Part shown: in pieces, positions 42,758-55,480 of the stretch
How positions within the stretch are numbered: the stretch's first letter is position 1
How the letters are laid out: each line of letters begins with the position of its first letter
Origin: Paragonimus westermani
Lineage: Eukaryota > Platyhelminthes > Trematoda > Plagiorchiida > Troglotrematidae
DNA length: 64,000 bases
Assembly: GCA_008508345.1 (NCBI GenBank)
Contig: QNGE01000299.1
Location: 267,226 to 331,225 of the forward strand
Direction of reading: 5' to 3'
Made by a program: the position numbers and the translations under genes
Notes under the pieces: generated by a model
What the model was told of the DNA's origin: nothing
Database searches by the model: none
The model's input: the letters and a program-made list of their open reading frames with translations, nothing else

Positions 42758-44589
42758 ACGCATTAGCATTGTGCTGTCCCCCACAGTTTCATCCTAACAA
42801 GACCTGAACACCATCATCGCAAAGGTTCTGAGTGCCGGATCAAATTGTAAGCTGATGGCATTGATCGAACTCACAGTTGTTGAGTATTGGTACGGTTACA
42901 TGAAATGTCATTGACGTCTCGGCACGTTAGAAGAGAAATAAATCGCTGTTCTCAAAGTGTTCTTTCATTTGTGTCGACAATGGAACACCCCTATCCGGTT
43001 GAGCAGATTATCCCTTCAAACTGGTGGGATGATTTTTCTGAGGTTCAACCGACCAGTGTAGTTTGATTGTGCTGTAGTCACGTGAAACCATGATTTATTT
43101 GAACGTGCTATGGTGAAGTGTCATTCCACTTGACTGTTTGTGCTATCCGATCGTCTTATTCGTGCGACTTGAGACTGAGCTATTGAAGCAGACCATGTTT
43201 TGGGTTTGCTGACTTAAAAAGTGGTTTTTGATTTCCTATTAAAAACGTTATGGTCAGATTGTTTTGGTCAAAAAATGTCACTTATAAGCAACCGCTCTTT
43301 CAGTTTACGGTCAGTGTCTAGAACACTATTGCAAATCTGTATGTTCAGGTGGAGTTATCGAAAGAGTATATATATTTTCGTTGGTTTCATGTCCTTCAAA
43401 TGGTGAGAAGGATGTGATCTTTGAATCTATCTGTGTTGAGTTATTCATGTAAATTTTTGTAGGCGACTGTATGTCATCAACCGACTGTCAACGATCATAC
43501 TAGCTGATAGGTTTGTTTTTGATCATATCTACTTATTATATATAACACAATACCATCGTTTTTCATCTGACCGAATCAACAATTATGCAATTTAATAGGT
43601 AGTGTTTGACTTACCAGAACTCATTAAATTTGGCGGGATGTCCGCTTCAAGACAAGAATGACCAACAATCGTTTATTCCTAGAACAGTCAAAAGATGCTT
43701 CCTGACTGAAGCCCATTAAAGAGTCTGTCATGGTGTTGTGATTTTTGGTGAGCAGCTTTGTAAATATATCACCCACTGAAAAAGCTGTCCACACGTCTGT
43801 TATGGTTTACCTGAGAGAGTATGTGCTGAAGAAAGAACGACATTAAATTCAGGTTGAATGTGATTATTTCGGAAAACGTTTTACATCCACACCATATATT
43901 ATCATACACAATTGTGTGCATTAACAATTTTGAAGTCTCAGTTGTGTAAACCGAGCCTATTGATGGTTCCGTGTACCTTAATAAACAGTTTATTACAATT
44001 AAAATGCATAGATAAATGGCAGCAAATAAAACGCACATTTTAAATAGAAGTAATTCCGCAATTAAATCGCTTGCATGGTTGTAATAAAAAACTGCAAAGT
44101 CCACATTCAAGTAAGTAATGTTGGCCAGAAGATAGTCTAGTTAGTTTCACTTTGCAATGAAAATTAACGTGAGGTCAACCCAATCAACGGTGTGCTGCAG
44201 AATAATGAAACCTAATGCGCCCACAGATAACGGTAGGTTGGGTAGATTCACTTGATGCAACCGTTTCGTGGGTACATAGTTGATTTAGAGAAGCATTGCA
44301 CGTTAAGGTTATGTGTAAAACTCTCAGTGCTGATCTGACTAAAGTACATGAACGCCTCCGGAGAGCAAACCGTTCGCTGTTGTCCACGTTTTGATGAACC
44401 TATCCACTTCGAGGAAGAAGAGGCCCAACAATCGGGTTTTCAAATTGATTCAAACAGACATTCTGAGGATTTTATAGCTCAAGACTACCGAATGCGACAA
44501 CCGTTCTGCGATATATGAAATGAAATACTTCCCAAACGTACGATTACCCGCAATAAGCTTCGTTTCCTTGATGTTCGTTTGTTATTAGG
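42758..44589. other. Anonymous DNA separating two LINE-2 pieces
   Basis: About 1.9 kb that no LINE motif explains. It may be a later insertion into LINE-2, or the two pieces may be from different elements. No terminal repeats or target duplication were found by eye. Confidence 0.4.
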
Positions 44590-44739
44590 GTGAACATGCA
44601 CGCTAAAAATGCTCCCCAACAGCCAAGAAAAGTTGCAACGTGTAACCATCCCTGTGGTACACAGATTCCACACCAGGAAAAACGAAACTTTCGAAAGCTA
44701 TCAGTTTTTACTTCCATCCATCATTCATCGAATCCATTG

Positions 44740-45010
44740 AAGAAAGCAGTGGACCACAAACTGGAAGTTTACGGTATGCAAGGAAAGGTTTTACGCCGGA
44801 TTGTCTCTTTTCTTGATAACAGACCTTTCGTCTCCTTCTTTCAATTCTGCGGGAGTTCTTCGAGGGTCAGTGCTAGGTTCTCCTCTGTTGCTTATTTACA
44901 CCAACCCCGTTAAAACGAGACCGGGCGTTGACACGGTGTGCAGTTTGTGCATCTCGATGACCAACTGGGCTAAACTGGACGATGTGATAGCCACACCAAC
45001 AGAGTTCCTC
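44740..45010 (+). pseudogene. LINE-2: reverse transcriptase palm remnant
   Basis: The frame 44590-44913 gives KKAVDHKLEVYGMQGKVLRR, then IVSFLDNRPF, matching H--L--KL--YGI-GKLL-WI-SFL--R. The overlapping frame from 44801 continues with GVLRGSVLGSPLLLIYTNPV, the GVPQGSVLGPLLFLIYIND block. SLCISMTNWAKL then stands where LFADD-KLW is expected, so both catalytic Asp residues are gone. A frameshift separates the two frames. Confidence 0.78.
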
Positions 45011-45067
45011 TTACCAGGCAGGCCAATAGGTAAGGGTCTGACAAACCACAGTCGCCTGATCCTCTAG

Positions 45068-47551
45068 GTTATTGAGGGAATTTTGACGTGGTGAAATATG
45101 AGATACCGTGCACAAAATACATTCGCAAACGTGTGTATTTCAATGTGAGAATCTTGGTTGCTTCAATTCTGTTTGTTAGTTATTTTAAATATGTAGTCAG
45201 GAAGAAAGTAACATTTTGGGCAATCCGCGAATAGTTACTGACACTGTTGCAGCAAAAAAGGGTCGAAAGTTGTGTACCAGGGGCTCTTGCTTTATAATGT
45301 TGCTGACAAAAGTCTGTGGGAATAGCACTCAACTAACAAGGACTAGCTTACTGGGCTTATAATAAAGTGGATATGTACCGAATACACAAGATGACATATG
45401 TACGACCACGGTGTACAGCGAGCGCACACTTAGCTGGCAACTTCAAGATGATCCGCTGCGTCCAGGACAGAAACAGGCATGACAACTTTCACATAAGCCT
45501 CACATACACAGACGCACCTGTGAAGTAGTAAGTAAACGTTGTACATAAACACGAAACGATCGAACTGTGGATGTGCCATCATAAGATTGTTGTTGGACAG
45601 CAGTCGATTGGTGTGTAGCTGTGTTCCGCCTTAAAAGCATGGGTGTAGCTAGTATGCTGTGATGTCGAAAGACAGATGTTCTGTATAACAGTTACATTCT
45701 CACACAAGCCGGCATATCCACCATCCCCCCGAAGGAAAGACGCGCGGGAAAGTGATCACCTGAGCATGCGATTTTGAGAGTTCCTTGGAACCCAAATGCA
45801 CCACTAACGATGGCGGTTTCCCAATGTGGTGTGTGGTAATGACCGACTGGTCTGACTTTCACAGGCCACAGAGAAGTACATCGTTCCACATCAAGTAGCC
45901 GACGCTTAAATGCAACATCGTCACGAACATGAGATTATCCACTTCAGCCTAGAACCAATCAGAAATTGGTCAAAACGAACTGGTGCTGACACAACAAAAG
46001 TTGACTGTGTAAATTCAAGATACTGGAGTATACAAAAATAGTTAAAACCAGTGTCGCATTCTGCTTAATAAGTCCAACGCCACTTAGACTGGATTGCAGC
46101 ACTCAAATCCAGAAAAACACAAAAATTACCACAGATTCGCCCCCTGTTGGAGATTATGAAGAGTAGTGCGAAGCCTTATTCAGCCCAGGGGCCGAATCCT
46201 AACTGGGGTTGGCAACTTGGCGTACCAACACTAATCTCACACTGGGAACGACAAAAACCACCACATGTGACTCCCCTCACTAGCTCAGCTGATCATTCTT
46301 GTGAGAAAGGCAGTGATGGTCCCACTAATTACCATAGTTCTATTATCATGATTCATCAATCGGGTTGAAACTACTAGCTACACTGAACCTTCCATGAATT
46401 GTTTTCTGCACTGTAAGCCTAGAACTGGTGAGTTTTTGTTACCCAATAAACCTTGCACATATGCGATGGTAGGTTTCGTAGTAATTGTGCCTGAATATCT
46501 GTTTTGTTTAAGTGTTGCAACACATAAGAGCGCCTATGCACGTGATTGTCGCACCACATGAACTAGACTGAAGAGGAATATACACATTCACGCTTTTCAA
46601 CAATGACCACAATAGCGTTAAGCTCAACACTGTTCGGTGGATCACGGTTATTACCAAGTTACATCATTGAGGTGATGAGCAGTTGTACAGTCGTCTTCAA
46701 GGGGGATCGTTATTTAAAAAATACCCGAGACGTTCCACGCGTTTGTACAACCTATTATGTTATGCCAAGCCCATATGTTCTCCTCATAGCAGAGGAGGAA
46801 CCAGTAGAACAAAAACACATAAGGGAAAGGCAGTGTCATAAGACAGTGAAACACTTCATGTAATAAAACCCCCATGCCACTTGTTCGTACAACAGATTGT
46901 AGCAATGCAAGAAAATGAGGCAGGCTAAGCAGTTCCATGCTGACTATCCTGTCGTTCGTTGGATGTATTTTGAAAATGAACCGTTAAATTCATAATTCAT
47001 TCTTATGGTAGCTCAAAAGTGAGCAGGCCAGAACAGAAATATCGATCCTTGTGTCTAGTCAGCTACGAGCAAACTAGGGGATTTATAAAAAGTCCACTGA
47101 CTATGTAAAAAATGTGGCAAATACTGCACCGTTTCGTAGATGAACGAACAAATAGTGAGTCACAATCGAACTGCTGAGCCCGAGGCTCAAATGCACTGGT
47201 TCCACACAGTAATCGCCGGCAGCTTCAGTCAACAAAAGCAGAGTTCTTACATTCTGCCATACAAACGAGTTGGTTGGATTCAGACGGCATACACCTTGTG
47301 GTTTTTACTGTTCACGCATCAGTAATTATCACAGTAAACTCATTTGAACGACGAATGCATCCGCCACCATTCCGTTCAACATCGGGAACAGCAGGCTCCT
47401 CGAAGCACGGAAGCCTTAGCAGGAGAGACAAACGTGGTATATAGCAGACTGCTTGCTAGCAACTGCACTCAAGTCACTGTGTTGAAATGCCACTTGTTCA
47501 CAAGGTATCTTAAGGCAATAGGCTTTACTAAATGATTAATTAAAACCATGA
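45068..47551. other. Anonymous DNA, no gene recognised
   Basis: Frames at 45692-45889 (minus), 46147-46368 and 46603-46863 (plus) have no motif. No repeat family member is seen. Confidence 0.5.
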
Positions 47552-47735
47552 ATACATTGCGTGGCCAGAGTGCAAATCCCGGTCGTGGCAAGGATATGCA
47601 CTACTGACGAGCTCTAATAAGAGCGAAACTCGAGTCTAGTGCTTCTTTTCAAGAAAAAGGCTGGCTGGAAGGTCTATCTGAATGCAAAGGCTGCGATCAG
47701 ATGTGAGTGATGTTCAACTTGAAATAAACTCTCCC
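47552..47735 (+). mobile_element. tRNA-derived hammerhead SINE, copy 4 (5' truncated)
   Basis: It starts within the tRNA-like part, just before box B (GTGCAAATCCCGGTCGTGGC), and runs through the hammerhead to the tail GTGATGTTCAACTTGAAA. Box A and the head are missing, so it cannot drive its own Pol III transcription. Apart from the truncation it is close to copy 3. The missing 5' end fits incomplete reverse transcription. Confidence 0.85.
47598..47642 (+). ncRNA. Hammerhead ribozyme, type I, intact core (SINE copy 4)
   Basis: Stem I GCACTA (47598-47603) with TAGTGC (47637-47642); core CTGACGA (47604-47610); stem II GCTCT-AATA-AGAGC (47611-47624); GAA (47625-47627); stem III palindrome ACTCGAGT (47628-47635); C17 at 47636. 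It differs from the 26-kb ribozyme only in the stem II loop (AATA for AATG), a position where change is tolerated. Every core base is kept. Confidence 0.87.
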
Positions 47736-50711
47736 AATCTTGGAAGTTAAACCCAATTGTTCAAGGATCCCAAACATTCTGGTGGCTGAGATACTGCACG
47801 TACATAGCGTGAATCATATCTCAGACCCAGGTAATGAGGTGTATTGGTTCGCGAAAGGTACCACGTCGGTGTTCGTTTGATCTAATCATGTGCTGGATTT
47901 ACTGAATCCCTAAACCTGCATGTATTACCAACACTACATATAGAATTTTAGTTTGTTTCTTTCTACTAAGGAGGAGCGCTGTGATTCGATAACCTTAAAA
48001 CACTCTACAAACATACGGCAGGGCAAATTCCTGACCGACTTTGCTACCTTGACATGGTTGCTAGACTTGCATACAGCATTGACCACACATCAAGAAATCT
48101 GTCATCGGGAGACGGTAATTCTCTACAGCTTGTATCGATTCCACAGAAGCGGTCGCAATAGAGGAGCCCAGTAGTTGAGCTTATACGATCAACACTCTTG
48201 ATCAATCAAAATAGTTTGGTATTGAAAGAACGTATAAGAATTGGAGGAAAGATTCATTAATCCTAAGAGAATATGGAATCTCCCGTGTTCACCTAGAGAA
48301 TGCTGAATCTGTCGATCAGTAAGCGATAACATCGGTGGTCGAATGTCCCATCAAATTCAACGTGAGAGAGTCCACCATCTGCTGCTATACGATTCAATTT
48401 GTTAAAGTGCAATTAAATGCAGAAGAGCAACATACAATTTTTGAAATATGCTCAGTTCAAGATTTTCTTATGAATTCGCATGAATGACAAAGTTGGAGAA
48501 GGGAACGCAATAAAGTTGCACTAAAAAGTACGAACTATCCAAGATCAACTGCTTCCAGGTGGGATCACCTTAGAAAATCCGGTTCGGCCTATTGCTCATA
48601 CGATTGGTTTAAAAATAATGAGAATTAATTAATTAATTTTGAATAGACGGTTACTAAACGACGTGCTACTAGAGAAAGTCTTGAGTATAGTTCAATTCTG
48701 ACGTTTGTCTATAACTCGATTAATTGAACAAACCCTAAACGAAATACTACATTCCAATTGTCGAGCCCAACCTGTGCATAGTAAACTTCGTAGGCGTTCG
48801 TAAACTAAGACGCAGAAAAGTGTGATCAAAGCAGATATGAGTTGTATTGTTACAGATGACGATCAAAAAACCAGGTGATATGCACAACTGTGTGAAACAC
48901 AAAAATCAGACTGAGGATTTGGGTGCTGATGAATTGTCGTTAAAGCTCTGATAAGCCAATCCTTCCCGGAGTTTTAGTTCTGTATGAGAAAAGACAAAAC
49001 GAAAATCGTGGAAAGACCCGCAAGACAAACAAAGGGAATATGTTTCGAAAGTGCAAGTATCCATAATAATCAGACCAACCTGTTAGCACATGGGAGAAAG
49101 ACAGAAAAGCGGGGTACCTAGCCAGTGGCACAATTCATCAAGACCCACTTGATCAGAGAATGTCGGTCAACACTGATAAACGGACAAGCAATTCCGTAAA
49201 GTCAAGGAATTCGCCAGAGAGACGTTCATTAGCAAACAGTTTTTCGCATGTAGGCAAAATTTATTGTGTCGAATTAGAAGAGGACTGCCTCGAAGTGTGG
49301 AAATACGACCGCATATTCAGTGATGCACATCGGACTTGAAAATTTTTTCTCCAACAGCGTTTGTGTGAGCGCAGAAATGATGTATCGTGCGGATCACGAA
49401 GGCATACACATTCGTAAGACCAAAGTCAGTGCTGAATGTGGCGCTTGACATCACCATGTTGTACATTGTCCAGCACAAACTGCATTCGAGCACAGCCCCA
49501 TAGCAAAAAACCTGACGATTTTTGTAAAATAGGCGAGCAGAAGTGCGGATGCCCATCTAGTGTGAAAACAACAGATCGGGCACAACCAGAACCACCGATT
49601 GGTTGACAGTTGTTAATGTCATATTCAACTTTAGTTGGATGAAACGTTTCACGCCTGTTGTATAACGAAAACGGGGATAGTACTGAATGAGGCAGGCGAA
49701 TATGGTTAACCGAAAAGATTTCCACCATTCTATGTATACACAAATCTGGGTACGTTAACCATGAATTCTGCTGACGATAAATTTATCATTTCCACAGTAA
49801 AATTCGTCTGACGTGTGCAATTTAGCTCGTATGTTTAAAGCAACTGTTCATTCTGTTGTTGAGTAGGCCCGCTTTGAAGTAGTAAACATGCGATTGGATG
49901 CAGCGAACAGAGCCTGAGAAAAGCACTGTTGTGTATATAGCTTCCCTCTTAAACTATATTAAGAAAAGCGAGGATTTTGAACTTAGGGAAAAAAGCATTT
50001 AAGCTAAAAGATACGCGATAAAGTGCCTCCCCTATATCAACGATCCTCCGAAATCAAGGACATCAGTTGCTCTACGAAAATGGACGTCGTAAGCGCGGTC
50101 ACATCTTACGTTCCTATTCGGAAATTGGTCTTTGGAGGGGTTGAAGAAGTCATAGAAAACTAGTTTTATAGACGTCAAACAGTTCATTACAAAAGTGGTC
50201 GCTGTGGGAAGCAGTGTGTGCGTACACATACTGGTTAAATAAATAAGATATCCGGTCAAGATGAAGTGTCAGAGCACTTACTACAACGGGCTGTATTCTC
50301 ATCATATTCCACCTGGATGACTGTGGTTCGCAGAAGCATCTCCACATCCTCAGCGTATTTGAGCAACTGGATGGAACAATAAAAACGTGAATGTGTGAAA
50401 CAGGAACAACCGTGCAAGTCAAAGCAAGAGAAGTTGAAAAGATTTCGGGTGAAGGTTGTACTTATGTCAAGTTATACGTTAACTTGATAATTTTGTCAAT
50501 CTCGTAAAACAGTAACGAATTCAATGGACTGAAAGAATCGTATCAAATAAGAACAGTGTTTGAATTGATCAACCAAATCACCGAGTGCTAATCTGTAATT
50601 GAAACAATGCTCAGCAGCTTCAACGATATGTGCGACTTTAGACTGATTGAGTAGTGTTTTGATTGGATTCAATAGGGTAGGGTACTGCGCGCTCTCACTC
50701 TGCACGATCGC
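47736..50711. other. Anonymous DNA, no gene recognised
   Basis: About 3 kb. Overlapping minus-strand frames at 49.3-49.7 kb and 50.0-50.4 kb lack motifs. Confidence 0.5.
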
Positions 50712-51010
50712 GCAATTAATTCACAAATATGATTATCGCCTAGCGTTTAGACGCGATAGACCGATCGTGCATGGGATACTATCAATGACGCAATGACCCA
50801 TACGATTACCTCATGAAAACATAAGCCACAGTTCACAGTTTCGTTGTAGCATTTGTATACATTACTGGTGAGATATAACGAGAGTGAAACCTGAATCTAG
50901 CACCCGTCTTTGAAGTTGGTCGATTAAGAAGACTATCTTGACGCCAGCAGATTATCACATTTGAGGAACATTAAATTTACACCAACTCAATCCCTCATTA
51001 CTTGTCAGCA
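50712..51010 (+). mobile_element. tRNA-derived hammerhead SINE, old near full-length copy
   Basis: The order head (GATCGTGCATGGGATACTAT), worn box A (TGACGCAATGA), ribozyme block (CTGGTGA, then GAGAGTGAAACCTGAATCTA) and tail (CCAACTCAATCCCTCATTAC) is preserved with many changes. GAAAC survives, but the CTGANGA core and stem I do not. It spans the same ~300 bp as copy 3, which supports the inferred unit length. Confidence 0.6.
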
Positions 51011-52438
51011 AGCCACTGGAAGAAGCAGTTGATAAGGACAAACATCACTAATCATCCATACACGGTACTATCGTAACTTTCACATGCATGTAGCGACAAA
51101 GCTATAAGGCCAACAAACGTTTTACAAGTAATTTTGAAACGGTACCTTCCAAAGTCCTACTTTACGTGTTTAAGTAACCGAGAAAATTACGCGTCATTTG
51201 ATGAATAGAACACGTTAGGCACCCATTCAGTCATAGTGAGTTAACAAAAGAATTCGTGAAAACGACCGCGACAAAATCACAAGATCAAATCGTCGCACAA
51301 ACTGTCCTGAATCTTCAAACACGAAGTATGAATCGACAATAAGCTGGAAATAGTGACACACAACTGGCCGTCTCGCCAAAGGAATCAAAACTAGAACGGT
51401 AACATGGATGCTCCCAGAAAGTGGCTACTTTTAAAGCATTACTCGTACCTATGGCAACATATTCGAAGAAAGACACACTGATCCTTGATTTGAGAGAAAC
51501 CACCAACGAAATTTGTGAAAGGTTGTTAGTAGTAAACAGTCAAAGCTACAGCGGCAAATCATACCGATAAAAAAAACAGCCACCCATGTCTGGCCCAATT
51601 CCAAAACGTTTGAAATCAGAGAAAAAGAAAGGCAACAGCAACGGTAGACGGAGAAATGCCTTTCTTGGTCTTGAGTATAAATCGCTGACTGTCATGGTAC
51701 CATACCCGGAGAGTTCGGAGAGCAGTGACAAACTCCGTCCATGCAGTGCAATTCTACGTAGTCGAAAGCTCATCGCTCCGACCTCTGAAATCGCAGTCCC
51801 GATAGCAATATGTTGGACAGACAGTTTTGTGACAAGCCCTTGACGCCTTAGATGCACCAACGTAGCTCGCTTTGATGGGAAGTCATCAGTAACGCTTCGA
51901 CTCTGTTATTGACCACCAGACAGCTTTCTGAACAGCTTAACACTGGTCACATCACGTGTGTACCAAGGACTTCCAATCGCCGATATTGGATGACTTTCAC
52001 CTAAGTTCTTCTTATCGAGTGGGCACAGAGTGCAGTCATATGATTCTATACGATCGCTAGGCTATCCAATTTCTATCTGGATGACAGCAAATTGGTTTCT
52101 TACAATGAGACGACGCACAGTTCAGATGGCAGTCACTATTCAAGATTTGATCACATAACGGCTAACAGAAAACCGTGATATTTCGCTGGTAAATGTCAAC
52201 GGATCTGAAGACTTTCCTGCACATCTTACTATTCCCTCTCAAGAGCACTGAACTTCCACGACGCATCTATCACTTCGGGCAGTTACCTACAGTCAGCTTA
52301 TAAATCAGATCCCATTCTGGAGACCGTGACCTTCTCTCGAAGTATTAATCAAGGAGATACTCTGCTGTTTACCACGGCCTCGGAGGAGGTGCCCTGATCC
52401 TCTTTGGATTTTATGAGAGGCACGCTGTTAGAACATGA
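51011..52438. other. Anonymous DNA, no gene recognised
   Basis: Two opposed frames at 51.55-51.86 kb (85 codons plus, 104 codons minus) cover each other. Neither shows a known motif. Nothing else is recognised. Confidence 0.45.
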
Positions 52439-52920
52439 TGTCAGCAACGATGAAGTTCACCGAAGTATCTACTGAACAAACCCATAAGCATACTGATCTT
52501 TTCTCACAGACTTCGTTGGCGTAGTAACATTATACGAATGTCAAATCATCGCCTACCACATCATGCCTTGTTTGCGAGTGGTAGGTTGCACTGGGAGCGG
52601 TAACCTGGTGACCAACATATGACTTTGGTTCAGCGTGTGATAGCACTCACTTTGAAGCTTGTTCCAGTAAGGCGCCTCCGGCTTCCTGGCTGGGGTCCGA
52701 GGTACATTGAACATCATTGGTTGGGGACGTTATCTGATGTGGCGAGGAACCGACGCCAATGTAGTTTTTGTTGCGAGTGTTTGCGTGCATTGCCGTAATT
52801 TTTTTTCTCTATCCCTCTACACTTTTTCCCTCTTCATATCACCTTTTTCTTCCCATATGGTAGCACATTTGCCACTCCGTGTGGCCTTTACATGGCAAAT
52901 ATACCTATTTGACTTTTGAA
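52439..52920 (+). pseudogene. LINE-3-type C-terminal end, 5' truncated
   Basis: Reads VSNDEVHRSIY, then FSHRLRWRSNIIRMSNHRLP, HHALFASGRLHW, GDQHMTLVQRVIALTLK and RRLRLPGWGPR in shifting frames. These are the final blocks of fluke-type RTE-like proteins (LRWLGHVLRMP-HRLP-RAL and LPGWGPRD). A pyrimidine-rich 3' stretch follows at about 52.8-52.86 kb. Confidence 0.75.
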
Positions 52921-54956
52921 TCTATCCTAACCCGGTGGCTGGTGGTCAAATGAACTACAATACACACACGGATGGCAAACCTGGTAGCGACTCTTACAAG
53001 GTATCTCCGCGCAACTGGACTACTACACTTGTAACACAGTTTGCTCAAAATTGCTTTTAACGTGAATCAATACATCTTACAAAGTCAGATGAGTACAGGA
53101 ACATCATCGTTTATGATGAACGACTGGTGGGAGTAAGGATACTCATTACTATGCTGACTTCATTACGAAGAAATAAGGGTAACCAATAAACTAAAAAGCG
53201 ACCTTATCAACAAATACATCGGCGAATCTATCAGAAATATACAACGTGGCGGGGGCAATGCTGATAAAGAAAACATGGTGCATTCATCTATTATCATGGT
53301 TGATTCCTCAAGGATATCTCAGGGATATCCAAAAGAAGACAGTTAAGTTCTAAGGTCGGGCAGTTACGTTGAACTTCTAGAAATGGCTATGGATGTTCAA
53401 AGACGTTTATTTGCTTTGACATAAATTCAGACTTTGATGCGATATCCCACTTTCAACCACGCATTCTTCTGAATTGAAAACTTCACGGCAAAAGAGACCT
53501 ATCATTTAGAAATTCAATTCTATACTGAACTTCACGCAGTCTCCCATTCCGCACATATCATCATACTGTTCTAATGGCGGGTTCTGCCACCAGGATGGAG
53601 TAAACTAAGTGTACTGTGAAGCGTTCTGAAGTACAGAGGATGTTGATTACTTCCAGTGGTACTGCGCAGCACAGCTGGCCAAAGAAACTTGCCAGCATCT
53701 TTCCCGGTTCATATGACCAAACCGACAGAAGTTGGAACCGGCGAGTTGTTCGCGAAAAAAAACTCGTTCACGGGGCCACCCTGAGTTAAAGGGGTAAGTA
53801 AAATAGCGACGTGGTGGGAACAACGAAACTCAATCGCACATACTCCAAGCATATTCGCTTGCTTAGTGCACCGGATGCAAAGGACACAACTACTTAGCTA
53901 TATCAGGCATTCAGGAATTTACAAATGAATCCTCTCGATCAGCTCCTCTCCAAACGTGACACCCTTATCCTCATAGATGGTGTGACCTACGTGGTCGATG
54001 TAGTCAACCAGGGCGTGAACAAAATGGGCGCCACAATAAAAGAGATAGGTCAACACCCTCACATACTTCTTCTTCGTAGTACACGATAAAACAGGTCAAA
54101 TATATCCACCGCCATAAAGATCCCATTAACAGATGGGTTTTTCAAAATGTGATATATGAAATGTTTGTGGAGCATTGACTCAAGGCTCCCAGAAAGGACT
54201 TAATGAACATTTGTGTCGCTGGTATGCATATTCCCAGATTTTTCTATTTTCCTATGTTGAGCGAAATGTTTCGTGTAATGTACAGTTCATATTATCGATT
54301 CACAGGAAATTGTGTGAATGACGTGTCTTGTGTCAAAAATAGGTACATCGTCAGCGCCGATCTAGTGGAGAGCACACACTGTGGAATGAGAGCACTGCGG
54401 ATACAAATAGATAATTCAGGGATGGATGGACAGTCTCAGTTGTCATAATCGGGAGCAGCCAGCCAATTCGGGTTGTTGCCAATTTCACTAAGCCACATTA
54501 TACAAAGTTTAGAAATTCAAAAAACATGGCACTGGTTTTCATACGAATGCGTTTCAGGACATGAAACATTGCTACAGAACACTCCCAGGTGATAGGCTTT
54601 CTGCTGCTCCCATCTGAGAAACCAATCGCCACGTGCAGATGACTAAAAAAGATGACGAATGCCGACTAGAAAAAGAAAAAACAAAATTCAGATTCTCGAC
54701 ATGAACGCAACAAAAAATTGTTCGGAGTGGAATCAGTGCATATTATGACGTCTCCACAAAAAGCATAATAACGCCACTGCACGGCTGCTCCCATTAAAGT
54801 CGCGGGAAAACGAACGGTTCACTATCAGAAACCACGAAAAAAATACGCACCGTTTAAAGGGGATAGAGATTGGCGCCGAAGCAAAAACGGATCCTTATCT
54901 CAACTTCAATCTGGGAAGTTTCTCGCACCCATTTTCAGAAAAAACACGTTGCGGTC
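52439..54956 (+). repeat. 2.5-kb direct repeat, copy 1
   Basis: It matches 57510-60017 along its full length with scattered substitutions and small indels (a few per hundred bases by eye). Both copies begin inside the C-terminal part of an RTE-like LINE. They continue about 2 kb past the LINE end into DNA I cannot assign. Within it, two frames stay open in both copies: NPLDQLLSKRD with LILIDGVTYVVDVVNQGV (near 54.0 and 59.0 kb), and the frames at 54203-54448 and 59285-59509. Confidence 0.9.
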
Positions 54957-55480
54957 ACTTTATCTCAATGCTGGTTTCCAGAAATTTAGAAAGCCAATTT
55001 TAATCTTCGGCATTACAATTCCTTCTCAATAAGTCATACCACATCAGCAATAGATGTACCGCCGTATACGTGAGTCTAAGTTGAGTGCACTGTCCTAGGG
55101 AGTGGTGAAGACACAGTTTTATATGAATTTGCTAGACTTCCATATCTGTTAACCAGTGCTCTTAGTCCAGTAAGAAATCTCTCAATTCGTCCAGCCTCAA
55201 CACATTATGAAACGCATAAATTCCCAAATAAAATCTTGCACAAAGTAACAACCGTTATTCGTACTCGTAAAAATGAAGTATGCACATTCTACCACACCTT
55301 ACCAAAAACAGGACATCCCAACATCACTTTCGGATGTCTGCACACTTTCTGGGTTTTAACGGTTAATGGGGTCGCGCGGATTACGTTCACATGGATAGAC
55401 TGACAGACACAGGGAATGGGTGTCTCTTACAAAGAGTGAGGGGACACAAGCCAGCCGGATGCAGGGACTGAACGAAGCTC
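54957..55480. other. Anonymous DNA between direct repeat and inverted repeat
   Basis: No gene recognised. The sequence just before 55481 becomes GC-richer and may belong to the same unit as the inverted-repeat arm. That cannot be tested because the other arm stops at the window end. Confidence 0.4.

Noticed and set aside
51546..51860. Opposed open frames of 104 (minus) and 85 (plus) codons
   Set aside because: They are shadows of each other, with no recognisable motif and no repeat support.
54203..54448. 81-codon frame repeated at 59285-59509 as a conserved gene
   Set aside because: The two copies are nearly identical in DNA because the whole segment is duplicated, so the shared frame is not evidence of selection.
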